64,000 bases of DNA from Mycobacterium sp. IS-1496. Its GTDB lineage: Bacteria; Actinomycetota; Actinomycetes; Mycobacteriales; Mycobacteriaceae. Location: positions 124,001 through 188,000 of the forward strand of contig NZ_LQIU01000001.1 of assembly GCF_001499995.1 (NCBI RefSeq), in the 5' to 3' direction. The notes under the pieces were generated by a model. That model worked only from the letters and a program-made list of their open reading frames with translations, did no database searches and was not told where the DNA came from. Below are positions 25,139 through 33,733 of the stretch, one piece after another. A program made the translations under genes and the position numbers. Each line of letters opens with the position of its first letter. Position 1 is the first letter of the stretch.

Positions 25139-26032
25139 CTAGCCCACCTCCAGCTTCTCTTCGGCGCCGCGCGAGACGACACACTCTTCGACGAACGACA
25201 GCACCTTCAGGTGATACGCCGCGGCAGTCACCCCGAGGCTGAGGTTGTGCCCGGCCGCAGCCTGCGCGGCGGTGACGAACCGCGGGGCGTTGGTGAACAC
25301 GGCGGCGATCCGCGCCAGCGCGTCGGCGTCGGAACACCACACCCGTTCGTGTTCGGCGTGGCTGAACCGCACCGGCACCCGCACCTCGGCGGCCAGCGCG
25401 GGAAAGTCGCGCTGCGGCCAGTCCCTGACCATTGCGGCCTCGTACGGCGCACCGGTGGAGGAGTTCGTGATCCCGGTCAGCACCGCCGGGGGATACAGGT
25501 CGGCGGGCTCCCAGAGCAGCTGCCGTAGGCCAGGTGGCCGCCGGGTGGGGCCCGCTTCGCGGAGGATGTCCTGCGCCGCGTCCTGATACCGCAGCCCGGT
25601 GCCTGCCAACTCCAGCCCGATCACGTCCGCGTCGGCTCCGGCGTCGGTGGCCATCCGCAGGGCGAGCTCGCAGCCGTTCGAGTGTGCGACGACGAAAACC
25701 CCTGCGCCTCGCGGTGTGTCGCCGAGCATCGCGTCGACAGCACCGTAGGCGAGCGACACCCGCTGTTCCGGACGCTCGATCGCGTCGGGATACGGGGCCG
25801 AACTGCCGTAACCGGGGCGGTCCAGGGCGATCGTCGTGAACCCCAGCTGGGCGCCCAGCCGCAGCAGCGACAGTCGCGGATGGCCGGGGCAGTCGAAGTA
25901 GGCGGCGGTGCTCGCCCCGCCGTGCAGTGCGACGACCACCGCACGCGGCTCCCCGGCCGCCTGGGCCATCAGGCCGGACATCGGCACGCCGTCGACCATC
26001 ACGACCCGGGGGCGTGGGGCTGACATGGTCAT
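25139..26032 (-). CDS. Alpha/beta-hydrolase
   Basis: 297 residues from ATG 26032 (MTMSAP; ATG 26026 is an alternative). Oxyanion motif LHGGAS, nucleophile elbow VVAHSNGCE with Ser near 118, in which the first Gly of GxSxG is Ala, and a late His in AAAGHNLSLG. A C-C bond hydrolase, esterase or thioesterase is possible. Its start overlaps the end of the DUF35-thiolase gene, placing it in that operon. Confidence 0.82.
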   Translation of the reverse strand: MTMSAPRPRVVMVDGVPMSGLMAQAAGEPRAVVVALHGGASTAAYFDCPGHPRLSLLRLGAQLGFTTIALDRPGYGSSAPYPDAIERPEQRVSLAYGAVDAMLGDTPRGAGVFVVAHSNGCELALRMATDAGADADVIGLELAGTGLRYQDAAQDILREAGPTRRPPGLRQLLWEPADLYPPAVLTGITNSSTGAPYEAAMVRDWPQRDFPALAAEVRVPVRFSHAEHERVWCSDADALARIAAVFTNAPRFVTAAQAAAGHNLSLGVTAAAYHLKVLSFVEECVVSRGAEEKLEVG

Positions 26033-27681
26033 CCGTCCGTCCGCAGCAGCAGCACGCCGCTCGGCGTCAACCCGCCGCTGCTCACGACGGCCACCCGGGC
26101 GTCGGCCACCTGACGCTCACCGGCCTCCCCGCGCAGCTGGCTGACAGCCTCGTGCATCAGGCCCATCCCGTGGGTGCGGCCGTGGGAGAGCTGACCGCCG
26201 TGGGTGTTGAGGGGCAGGACCCCGTCGCGGGCGATGTTGTGGCCGCCGTCGAGGAAGTCCTTCGCCTCACCGATCCCGCAGAAGCCGAGGGCCTCGATCC
26301 ACGACAGGCAGTTGAACGTGAACCCGTCGTAGAGTTCGGCGACATCGACGTCATTGGGCCGCAACGAGGTTCGCGTCCACAGGTGTGCGGACTGGCCGAG
26401 CACCTGTGGTTCGTGGGTCAGGGTCGTCTGGTCCCAGTCGGTGCGTTCGAGGATCTGGGTGCCGACGGCCTCGATGAACACCGGCTTCTTCGGCATGTCC
26501 CGGGCGGTGTCGACGGCGGACACGACGACCGCGACCGCACCGTCGCAGGGCACGTCGCAGTCGTAGAGGCCGAACGGAGTGGTGATCGGCCGGGCCGACA
26601 GGTAGTCGTCCATGGACATCGGATCGCGGTAGATCGCCGTCGGGTTGAGCGCGGCGTTGGCCCGCTGGTTGAGCGCGATCCAGCCGAGCGTCTCGCGGGT
26701 GGTGCCGTACCGGTGGAAGTGGCGCTGCGCGTTGAGCGCCAGGGTGTGTGCGGCCGACGTCGCGCCGAACGGCATCTGCCAACTGGTCGTCCGCCCGCCA
26801 CCGGGCGGTGCCATCTTGCCCTCCTTGAGCAGCTGACCGAACGTGGCCTCCCACAGGGTGCGAAAGCAGAGCACGTGGCGCGCCATTCCGGTGGCGACGG
26901 CCATCATGGCGGCGATCACCGAGCCGCCCGGGCCGAAGGTGTCCATACCCCCGTTGATCCACGTGGGGCGCAGCCCCAGCGCGCCTTCGAGCGCCGTCAC
27001 CCCGCCTTCCCCCATGCCCGCGACGTCGAGGCCCGGGTAGGTCGACAGTCCGTCGATGTCGTCGAAGGTCAGGCCCGCGTCGGCGACGGCGGCCTCACAC
27101 GCCTCGATGGTCAGCGACAGCGGCGGCACCATCAGCCTGCGGCCCAGTCGTGACGCGCCGATGCCGGTGATCGCCGACTGCTCCTCGAACTTGGGGCCGG
27201 GCAGCATCGGGCGGACATGGTCGCCGAACCGTTCGGGGGCGATCTCGTCGGCGGGCAACGCACCGGGTTGCCCGGCCACCGGCCGGAACAGCGGCAGCCA
27301 GACGTCGGCCGCCTGCTCGAACACGACCTCGACGGGTTGCCCCAGTTCGAGGCTGTCGGGTTCGGATTCGATGATGTTGGTGGTCAACCGGACCCGCGGA
27401 TCCTCTTCGAGCGCCACCTGCGCCACCACGTACGGCGGCGGCAGATCGGGGAAACCGAAGCGGTGGTTGACGGTGAACCCGGCCAGCGTGCCTCGACCCG
27501 AGACGGTGCGCACGCCGAGTTTCTGGCTGCGGCAGTACCGGCAGATCGGTTGGGGCGGGTGGATCAGCGACTCGCAGTCCTGACACTGCTGGATGCGCAG
27601 TTCGCCGTCGGCGCCGGCGGTCCAGAAGAACTCGTTCTGCGCGGTGAGCTGAGGCAGCGGCCGGCCCGGGATGTCGGCCAC
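26029..27681 (-). CDS. DUF35 (zinc ribbon + OB-fold) fused to a thiolase-fold domain, Ltp2-like
   Basis: 550 residues from GTG 27681. Residues 1-140 are a DUF35 domain: zinc ribbon C33-x2-C36 and C47-x2-C50, then an OB-fold. Residues 165-550 are a thiolase-fold lipid-transfer (SCP-x/Ltp) domain. The usual nucleophile block (ENxCASG) reads MDTFGPGG at 246-253, so the catalytic Cys is missing, and the late motif is GGQLSHGRTHGMG. In Mycobacterium the aldolase Ltp2 works with the separate DUF35 domain of ChsH2 to cleave a steroid side chain; this looks like the same pair fused. A retro-aldol lyase role is inferred. Confidence 0.85.
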   Translation of the reverse strand: MADIPGRPLPQLTAQNEFFWTAGADGELRIQQCQDCESLIHPPQPICRYCRSQKLGVRTVSGRGTLAGFTVNHRFGFPDLPPPYVVAQVALEEDPRVRLTTNIIESEPDSLELGQPVEVVFEQAADVWLPLFRPVAGQPGALPADEIAPERFGDHVRPMLPGPKFEEQSAITGIGASRLGRRLMVPPLSLTIEACEAAVADAGLTFDDIDGLSTYPGLDVAGMGEGGVTALEGALGLRPTWINGGMDTFGPGGSVIAAMMAVATGMARHVLCFRTLWEATFGQLLKEGKMAPPGGGRTTSWQMPFGATSAAHTLALNAQRHFHRYGTTRETLGWIALNQRANAALNPTAIYRDPMSMDDYLSARPITTPFGLYDCDVPCDGAVAVVVSAVDTARDMPKKPVFIEAVGTQILERTDWDQTTLTHEPQVLGQSAHLWTRTSLRPNDVDVAELYDGFTFNCLSWIEALGFCGIGEAKDFLDGGHNIARDGVLPLNTHGGQLSHGRTHGMGLMHEAVSQLRGEAGERQVADARVAVVSSGGLTPSGVLLLRTDG

Positions 27682-27683
27682 GT

Positions 27684-27998
27684 CTACAGCCCCGGAAGCA
27701 TGTGCTCTTCGCGGACCGCGCCCGCGTGATCACCGTTCATACCGTCGTCCGCGGGGGTGGCGCCGGCCGGCGGTTGGAAGGGCTTGTCGCGCACCGGTTC
27801 TCCTTCGTGCATCTCGATGATGGCGTGGACGGGGCAGTCGAGCAGGGCGCGCCGCACGGCCGGCTGATCCGCCTCGGGCACGGTGCCGTTGCCGATCAGC
27901 GAGGCGTAGCCCCAGTCGTCGAGCGAGAAGTACTCCGGCGCATGCTTGGCGCAGATGCCGAAGCCGTCGCACATCGTGCGATCGAGTCGGATCCTCAC
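27684..27998 (-). CDS. Ferredoxin with extended C-terminal tail
   Basis: 104 residues from GTG 27998, overlapping the stop of the NuoF-like gene by 4 nt. Cluster cysteines are in TMCDGFGICAKHAPEYF and LDCPVHAI, a P450-type [3Fe-4S] ferredoxin. About 40 extra residues follow the usual end, rich in Pro, Gly and Asp. Direct translational coupling to a NuoF-like flavoprotein suggests it receives electrons from that protein. Confidence 0.88.
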   Translation of the reverse strand: MRIRLDRTMCDGFGICAKHAPEYFSLDDWGYASLIGNGTVPEADQPAVRRALLDCPVHAIIEMHEGEPVRDKPFQPPAGATPADDGMNGDHAGAVREEHMLPGL

Positions 27999-29293
27999 GC
28001 GCTCACCACCGCCTCCACTTCGTAGGGTCGTCGGACGTCGAACCGGTCGACGGCGCAGCTGTCACAGCTGCCCTGCCGGTGGCGGGCCACCGCCTGCGGG
28101 AACGCGGTGAGCAGGCTGGCGGCGACGTTCGTGGCGGCGTCGAGCGTCGCGCATGCGCCCCGGCCTCTCAGCACCACCGACCACCGCTCCAGCCGGGCCA
28201 GATCCTCGTCGGAGGCCACCCCGTCGCGCAGCGCGACGGCCACGGCCGCCATGGCCGCGGTCCCGTTGAAGCACGATCCGCACTGTCCGGCGTTCTCCCG
28301 GTCGAAGTAGGCCAGCACCGACGCGGCGACCGCGACGGGGCATTCGTCGGTCAGCACGCCGACTGCCCCGCAGCCCAACCCGCTGCCGAGCCGGCGCAGC
28401 GCCTCGTGATCGAGCGTCGCATCGAGGACGTCCCGGTTCAGCAGACCGGTGAAGTACCCGCCCATCAGCACACCGCTGACCGAATCCGGTGAGATCCCGT
28501 GCCAGGTGAGCACATCGCCGAGGGCCAGGCCGTGGGGCAACTCGTAGAGCGCCGGCGGCCGGCCGCCACCGGTGATGGTCGCGAGGAACGTGCCGGGGGA
28601 CGACGGTGTGCCCGCCGCCCGGTAGTCCCGTGCCCCGTGCTCGTGCAGATACGGCAGGTTGGCGAGCGTCTCGACGTTGCTGACGAGCGTGGGCAGCCCG
28701 CCCACCCCCTCCTCGAACGGGCGCGGCGGTTTGTCCGTCGGCTTGGCCGGACCGCCGTTGACGGCGCGGACCGCGGCGGTCTCCTCACCGGCCACGTACC
28801 CGGCGTCGACGACGACCACACTGACCGACACCCCGTCCAACACCGCCGAATCCACTTGGTTCAGCGCGGTTTCCACGCTGCGCGCGGATTCCGGATCGGA
28901 GACGTAGACGACGGCGCGCTCGGCCTCCACGATGCGGGCGGCCAACCGCAGTCCGTCGAGCACCAGGTGCGGACGGTGCCGCAGCAGCCACCGGTCCTTG
29001 ATCGACGCGGGCTCGCCCTCCTCGCCGTTGGCGATCGCGCCGGCGCCGCCGCGGGTACGCCCGTGGTCGCGTACCGAGCGCAGTTTGACCGCCATCGGGA
29101 ACGCTGCGCCGCCTCGACCGAGCAGCCCGGAGAGTTCGACGTCGTCGAGCAGCCCGTCCGGATCGGGCAGGTCACGGTATCCGCCGGAGGAGGCGTAGTC
29201 GGCGTAGTCCTCGCGCCCGGCCGTCACCTGCAGCAGGCGTGGTATGGTGCCCGGCCAGACGGCGGTCGTGAGATCGGTTGCGGTGGGGTTCAT
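27995..29293 (-). CDS. NuoF-like NADH-binding flavoprotein, stand-alone
   Basis: 432 residues from ATG 29293. Matches the 51-kDa subunit of complex I: FMN/NADH loop GRGGAAFP at 59-66, NGEEGEPAS at 89-97, AGEETAAVRAVNGG near 168-181, then an SLBB-like part and the iron-sulfur region. There the normal CxxCxxC is C338-G-S-C341-F-N-G, so the third cysteine is absent; C381 and a C410-x2-C413 pair follow. No other complex I gene is nearby. Together with the ferredoxin it overlaps, it may be an NADH-ferredoxin reductase for the P450s. First gene of the operon reaching to 23505. Confidence 0.82.
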   Translation of the reverse strand: MNPTATDLTTAVWPGTIPRLLQVTAGREDYADYASSGGYRDLPDPDGLLDDVELSGLLGRGGAAFPMAVKLRSVRDHGRTRGGAGAIANGEEGEPASIKDRWLLRHRPHLVLDGLRLAARIVEAERAVVYVSDPESARSVETALNQVDSAVLDGVSVSVVVVDAGYVAGEETAAVRAVNGGPAKPTDKPPRPFEEGVGGLPTLVSNVETLANLPYLHEHGARDYRAAGTPSSPGTFLATITGGGRPPALYELPHGLALGDVLTWHGISPDSVSGVLMGGYFTGLLNRDVLDATLDHEALRRLGSGLGCGAVGVLTDECPVAVAASVLAYFDRENAGQCGSCFNGTAAMAAVAVALRDGVASDEDLARLERWSVVLRGRGACATLDAATNVAASLLTAFPQAVARHRQGSCDSCAVDRFDVRRPYEVEAVVSA

Positions 29294-29326
29294 CTGCGCT
29301 TCATCTCCGCGGATAGGCTGGCCGAC

Positions 29327-29800
29327 ATGAGAACTGCGGTGGTGCGGGTGGGCGTGGACCCGGCGGGTGTGCTGACACCCGCGCAGCTAGCCGACGGCAT
29401 GTCGCGCCTGCGCGAACTCGGCCTTGCGGCGGGCGCGGAGGTGGTGGACAACAACCTGCCCGCCATGCCGCCCGGGCGCCGCGAAGCCGAACTGCTCATC
29501 ACCGGCGACGATCCGGACCGCCTCACCCGCACGGCGGTCGATCTGTGCACGAACGCCTTCGGCACCGAGCCGGTCGCCGGTGTGCTCACCTACATCAGCC
29601 GCGGCACCGACGACGACGCGTACGGCGTGCTGGCCGGTTTCGGACTCACCGGCGACATCACCCGCACGGCGGACGACGACGGGTGGGACGTGGTGCACGT
29701 GACGCTGCGCAAGGCGGACATGGAGCGGATCCCGGAGAGCCGTATCCACACCGCGCTGGAGGCCTCGCTGAACTGCGAGGTGCACATCCGCACGATCTGA
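29327..29800 (+). CDS. Conserved-looking protein of unknown function
   Basis: 157 residues from ATG 29327, divergent from the NuoF-like gene with only 33 nt between the starts. Not recognised. No signal peptide or membrane segment; alternating strand/helix pattern (TAVVRVGVDPAG, EAELLITGDDPDRLT, WDVVHVTLRKADMERI) suggesting a small alpha/beta fold. Its end nearly touches the end of the converging hydrolase gene. The very short divergent spacer suggests a shared promoter with the NuoF operon. Confidence 0.65.
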   Translation: MRTAVVRVGVDPAGVLTPAQLADGMSRLRELGLAAGAEVVDNNLPAMPPGRREAELLITGDDPDRLTRTAVDLCTNAFGTEPVAGVLTYISRGTDDDAYGVLAGFGLTGDITRTADDDGWDVVHVTLRKADMERIPESRIHTALEASLNCEVHIRTI

Positions 29801-29805
29801 GGCAC

Positions 29806-30714
29806 TCATCGCTTCAGGAAGTCCAGGATCGCCGGCGCCGCCTGCACCCAGGTGTCGAACATGTTGAACCGCTTGACCTTGCCGGACGCGCGCTTCTCGC
29901 CCGCGCGTTCCCAGGCGTCCTCCGGCCACGGCGGATCGATGACCGTGGATCCCTTGATCAGGCAGCTCACCTCCAGCGACGTCCGCTTCGGGTGGTCGAG
30001 GTCGTTCTCGCCGCCGCGGATGATGAGCGTGGGCACCCTAATGTTGTCGAACATCTCGTCCTCCACGCCCGGGATCGTCTGACCCGGCTTGGGCACGAAG
30101 GCGTTGAGCCAGCGCAACATCAGCTTGAGGAACTCGTCGGCGTCGAGGCCGAGGATCCGGTCGCGGTTGCCCGGGTTCTCTGCGATGCGCTCCTGCCACT
30201 CGGCGACCTGCGCGACGGCCTTCATACCGGCGCCGCGCACCGCCAGGATGCTCGGCACGATGTAGTACGAGCCGAGTACGAACGACCCGTAGACGCCGCC
30301 GACGATGTTCCACACGACGAGCTTGGTGACGATCTCGGGATACAACATGGCCGTCAGCATCGAGTCCCGCGCACCGCCGGAACCGCCGGCGATGATGCAC
30401 GGCCCGATGTCGAGCGTGGTGATCAGCTGGTACAGCGTCTCGGCCCGCATGTGCGATTCGCTCTGGCCGTAGAACTGCACGTCGGACTTCCCGCAGTTCG
30501 GCCGGTCCCACAGCAGCACCCGGTAGCCGCCCTTGACCAGCGCCTGCGCCAGTGGCCGCAACCCCGGGATGTCCTTGCTGAACCGTCCGCCCGGGGTGAG
30601 TGCGATGAAATCGCCGCTCTTGCCGAGGATCTCGTAGACGACCTTGCCGCCGTTGATCTCGATGACCTTCTCGCCGCGTTTGAGTTCGGGACCGGCGGCC
30701 TCGGTCGTGGTCAT
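29806..30714 (-). CDS. Alpha/beta-hydrolase
   Basis: 302 residues from ATG 30714. Oxyanion motif TPGGRFS, catalytic DRPNCGKSD block typical of meta-cleavage and epoxide hydrolase relatives, and nucleophile elbow IIAGGSGGARD with Ser near 112. The acid is probably Asp in GGENDLDHP. No clear late catalytic His is visible where I expected one (FDTWVQAAPAIL). Fourth gene of the operon starting at 33466; may hydrolyse a ring-cleavage product. Confidence 0.82.
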   Translation of the reverse strand: MTTTEAAGPELKRGEKVIEINGGKVVYEILGKSGDFIALTPGGRFSKDIPGLRPLAQALVKGGYRVLLWDRPNCGKSDVQFYGQSESHMRAETLYQLITTLDIGPCIIAGGSGGARDSMLTAMLYPEIVTKLVVWNIVGGVYGSFVLGSYYIVPSILAVRGAGMKAVAQVAEWQERIAENPGNRDRILGLDADEFLKLMLRWLNAFVPKPGQTIPGVEDEMFDNIRVPTLIIRGGENDLDHPKRTSLEVSCLIKGSTVIDPPWPEDAWERAGEKRASGKVKRFNMFDTWVQAAPAILDFLKR

Positions 30715-30802
30715 GCGGTACCTCCACGAGCGTGCGCAAACTGCGGGAAAGGGGCGACGTGTCGTGCGCAGACCCGCACGGTCGCGGAGAGAGGGGACAC
30801 CG

Positions 30803-31195
30803 TCATGCCATCACCAGCACATCGTTGCCGACCACGCGGACCGGGTAGGTGCGGATGCTCCATTCGGGTTTGACCGCGGTGGTTCCGGTCGCCAGTTCGA
30901 AACCCCATTGATGCCAGGGGCAGTAGATGTATTCCAGGTCGCGCACCATCACCGCGTCGCCGGGCACGTCGTCGTCGACGACGGTGCGCCCGCGGGCACG
31001 GCCGGCGCACAGCGGACCACCTTCGTGCGGACAGTAGTTGGCGATCGCGTAGAAAGCGCCGTTGACGTTGTAGACGCCGACGCCGTGGCGTCCGATCGGG
31101 ACGACTTTGTGTGCACCGGGCGGGATCTCGTCGACCGTGGCGACGACGTGTTCACGCCCCTGGGCCAGCCGGGGCGGTTTCTTGTCCTCTGTCAT
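30803..31195 (-). CDS. Rieske-type [2Fe-2S] ferredoxin
   Basis: 130 residues from ATG 31195. Rieske ligands are C55-x-H57 (YCPHEGG) and C92-x2-H95 (YCPWHQW), with no catalytic iron domain, so it is an electron carrier. It starts 5 nt after the stop of the amidohydrolase. It could donate to one of the Rieske oxygenases elsewhere in the region or to an oxygenase outside the window. Confidence 0.9.
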   Translation of the reverse strand: MTEDKKPPRLAQGREHVVATVDEIPPGAHKVVPIGRHGVGVYNVNGAFYAIANYCPHEGGPLCAGRARGRTVVDDDVPGDAVMVRDLEYIYCPWHQWGFELATGTTAVKPEWSIRTYPVRVVGNDVLVMA

Positions 31196-31200
31196 CTCCG

Positions 31201-32343
31201 TCAGAACACTCGCACCTGGCCCTCGAGGGCCGGAACCGTGTCGGGCAGGTGATAGGTGGCGATGCCGTTCTTGAACATCACGGCCTCGCGCGCATGTTCG
31301 GGCAGGTGCTTGACCAGCCAGCGCGGGTCGTCGAACGTCCAGTGCGGGTAATCCGAGGAGTACAGCAGGATCTTCTCGCACTCCATCCACTCGAAAGCGC
31401 GGGACAGTTCGGTCTTGTCCTCGGGGTAGTCCAGCGGCTGGGTGGTGAACTTGATGTGGTCCTTGACGTATTCGCTCGGTTTGCGCTTGATGTCCAGATA
31501 CGACTTGCGCGCCTCGTAGATCGCGTCCATCCGCCACATCAGCGGCAGGATCCACGTGAAGGCGTGTTCGACCAGCACGATCCGCAGTGTCGGGAAGCGG
31601 TCGAAGAGGCCGTCGAACACCATGCTCATCACCTGATTGGCGGCCAGCAGCGAGTACGTGACCATGAAATCGTGGTTGTAGCTGGGGAATCCGACCGGCG
31701 GGATCGGCAGCTCTTCGTGATGGCTGCGCGACAGGTGGCAGCTCACCGTGATGTCGTGCTTGGTGGCCGCCTCCCACAGGGGGTTGTACTTCGGATCGCC
31801 CCACGCCGGGCGCGGCTCGGCCTTGATCAGGATCTGCCCCATGTACGGGTGTCCGGCCCAGCGTTCGACCTCGCGGGCCGCGTCCTGCGGCGCCTCGATC
31901 GCCACGCAGATCGACCCGCGCCAGCGCTCATGCCAGTTGTTGTGGCTGTCCAGCCAGTGGTTGGCCTGCCAGTCGTTCAGTGCGCAACTCATCGCATGGT
32001 TGACCTCGGGGAAGCGCGCCGGGTACGCGGCGGGTTCGAGGATCGCGATGTCGGCGCCGGCCTCCATGATCAGCTGCTTGAACGCCAGATCCGGATCGCT
32101 GCCGGGGAACTGGCCGTCGGCGGGGAAGGTGTCGACGCGCATCGCGTAGGCGTGCGCGTAATCCGGCGCGTCGTAATAGATCTGGTCCCCGACCTTGCGG
32201 TTGAGGAAGTAGTTGCTCCGCCAGGGCTCGGGGATGTACTGAGCCAGATCACCGCTGCGGGGGACCGGGTGGACGTCGGAGTCGACGCATCGGACCGCGA
32301 TGCGCTCGGCCGCCGGCAGGCGCGGTGTGGTGGTGACCGTCAT
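31201..32343 (-). CDS. Amidohydrolase (ACMSD-like metal-dependent hydrolase/decarboxylase)
   Basis: 380 residues from ATG 32343. Amidohydrolase-2 TIM barrel: N-terminal VDSDVHPVP, His in TVSCHLSR, His in LVEHAFTW and Asp in LLYSSDYPHW, i.e. the metal and catalytic residues are in place. Family members decarboxylate or hydrolyse ring-derived acids. It is paralogous to the upstream gene at 32369, in which several of these residues are changed. Confidence 0.88.
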   Translation of the reverse strand: MTVTTTPRLPAAERIAVRCVDSDVHPVPRSGDLAQYIPEPWRSNYFLNRKVGDQIYYDAPDYAHAYAMRVDTFPADGQFPGSDPDLAFKQLIMEAGADIAILEPAAYPARFPEVNHAMSCALNDWQANHWLDSHNNWHERWRGSICVAIEAPQDAAREVERWAGHPYMGQILIKAEPRPAWGDPKYNPLWEAATKHDITVSCHLSRSHHEELPIPPVGFPSYNHDFMVTYSLLAANQVMSMVFDGLFDRFPTLRIVLVEHAFTWILPLMWRMDAIYEARKSYLDIKRKPSEYVKDHIKFTTQPLDYPEDKTELSRAFEWMECEKILLYSSDYPHWTFDDPRWLVKHLPEHAREAVMFKNGIATYHLPDTVPALEGQVRVF

Positions 32344-32368
32344 CGTCGTGTCTCCCTTGATCGTTCCG

Positions 32369-33466
32369 TCACTGCGGTGCGCCGACCTCTGCGCCGGTCT
32401 GGATGCCGTAGAGCTCAGCGGCGTTGCGCCACAGCAGTTTGTCGCGCTGCTCGGTGCTGAACGAGGCCGGTGCCGACGGCTCGTTGAGCTGCCAGTGCGG
32501 ATAGCTGGACCCGTACATCACCATGTCGTTCTTGTTGGTGAACGAGTGCCACTCACCGGCGAAGTCGGCGTCGCCGGGGCCGTCCATCGAGCCCTGCACG
32601 AAGTACGTGTGGCCGGGCAGATAGTCGCTCGGGATCTTCGGCGCCCACGGCGTCTGCTCGAGGTGGGGACGCCCGAAGCAGTCCATCCGCCATATGAACG
32701 GCGTCAGAAGATCGGCGGCGCCGTCCGCCCAGACGAACCTCAGAGTCGGCATCCTCTCGAATACCCCTTCGACGATGAGATTCATCAGGTGGTACAGGTA
32801 ATTCAGCGCCATGAAGCTGACGTAGTTCTCATACGTCCTCGGCACGCCGGACGGGGTCGGGGCGTACTGCACGCCGGCGCCCACCTCGATGTGCACCGAG
32901 ACCGGGAGATTCGCCTCGGCGGCCGCTTCCCACAGCGGCCAGTACTGCGGTTTGCCGTACAGCTCCCGGGACTGCAGCGGGACCCCGATCTGCACGACGC
33001 GCGGATGGTCCCGGTACTTCTCGATCTCCCGCAGCGCGCCGGTGACGTCGTCCGGGTTGACCCGGATCGTCCCGCGGAAGCGCTCGCCGTACTCGGTGTG
33101 GTCGAGCCAGCGGCTCACCATCATCTCGTTGTGCGCGGCCGCGATCGCAGTGCCGAGGTGGCGGTCGGGCATGATCCCGCGGGTCATCGGGTGCAGGATC
33201 GCGACGTCGACACCCCGGTCGGTGAACAAGTGCTTGGCCACCACATCCGGATCCGAGCCCGGGTACCGGCCGTCGGGGCCCTCGGTGCCCTTGGCGTACT
33301 CGCCGCCCGGTGCGCCGTACCAGTCCATCTCGTAGTCGGGGAAACCGCGGCTGCGGAACGGCTCACGCATGAAGGTCTTCCGCAGATCCTTGTTCGACTG
33401 CGCGAAGATGTGCACGCTGGCGTCGATCAAGGGTGAGCGCGTCCCGTCCGGATGCGTTGTGGCCAA
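32369..33466 (-). CDS. Amidohydrolase-2 family protein with degenerate metal site
   Basis: 365 residues from TTG 33466 (CGGAGGA upstream); the longer frame to 33532 lacks support. It aligns along its length with the neighbour at 31201, but VDSDVH becomes IDASVH, VEHAF becomes WADGAA, and SSDYPHW becomes GSSYPHW. So two acidic ligands and one His are lost while the fold motifs remain. It may be a non-catalytic partner in a hetero-oligomer, or use other chemistry. First gene of a four-gene operon divergent from the acyl-CoA dehydrogenases. Confidence 0.85.
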   Translation of the reverse strand: MATTHPDGTRSPLIDASVHIFAQSNKDLRKTFMREPFRSRGFPDYEMDWYGAPGGEYAKGTEGPDGRYPGSDPDVVAKHLFTDRGVDVAILHPMTRGIMPDRHLGTAIAAAHNEMMVSRWLDHTEYGERFRGTIRVNPDDVTGALREIEKYRDHPRVVQIGVPLQSRELYGKPQYWPLWEAAAEANLPVSVHIEVGAGVQYAPTPSGVPRTYENYVSFMALNYLYHLMNLIVEGVFERMPTLRFVWADGAADLLTPFIWRMDCFGRPHLEQTPWAPKIPSDYLPGHTYFVQGSMDGPGDADFAGEWHSFTNKNDMVMYGSSYPHWQLNEPSAPASFSTEQRDKLLWRNAAELYGIQTGAEVGAPQ

Positions 33467-33562
33467 GGCTGTCCTCCGATGTTCGTCCGGCGCGCAGACG
33501 GCTTCACACGTGCGCGGCGATACCGGACACACTGCCAGTGTAAATCGAAGTTCTTCAAAGGC

Positions 33563-33577
33563 AAGAACCGAGTTCTC
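33563..33577. promoter_or_regulatory. Weaker operator copy AAGAACCGAGTTCTC
   Basis: AAGAACCGAGTTCTC is symmetrical in its core (AGAAC-CGA-GTTCT) and matches 9 of 12 defined positions of GAGAATnnnATTCTC. Being 97 nt from TTG 33466, it could serve the minus-strand amidohydrolase operon, leaving 33686 for the plus strand. Confidence 0.4.
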
Positions 33578-33685
33578 CTATACGGCTTCACCATCGTCGC
33601 AGGTGAACGGATGTGCTGGTCAGTCGCGCAGCGGTGTGCTTAGGAAACTTCGTAGTCGACGTGGGAGAACGGGTGGACAGAAATT

Positions 33686-33700
33686 GAGAATGCTATTCTC
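33686..33700. promoter_or_regulatory. Perfect operator GAGAATGCTATTCTC
   Basis: GAGAATGCTATTCTC is a perfect 6-3-6 inverted repeat and the best example of the motif in the window. It ends 33 nt before ATG 33734 of the first acyl-CoA dehydrogenase. Confidence 0.7.
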
Positions 33701-33733
33701 GCAGGGTCGTGACACCGCACCAGGAGGCGCCGG

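Larger units (their letters stand above)
33467..33733. promoter_or_regulatory. Divergent promoter region
   Basis: A 267-nt spacer between the amidohydrolase operon (minus) and the acyl-CoA dehydrogenase operon (plus), more AT-rich than its surroundings. It holds the perfect palindrome at 33686-33700, a weaker one at 33563-33577, and GAAGttCTTC at 33547-33556. No gene is apparent. Confidence 0.6.

Noticed and set aside
33478..33532. Longer start for the amidohydrolase at 32369 (ATG at 33532)
   Set aside because: The extra residues are not family-like and would run into the promoter; TTG 33466 has a strong ribosome-binding site.
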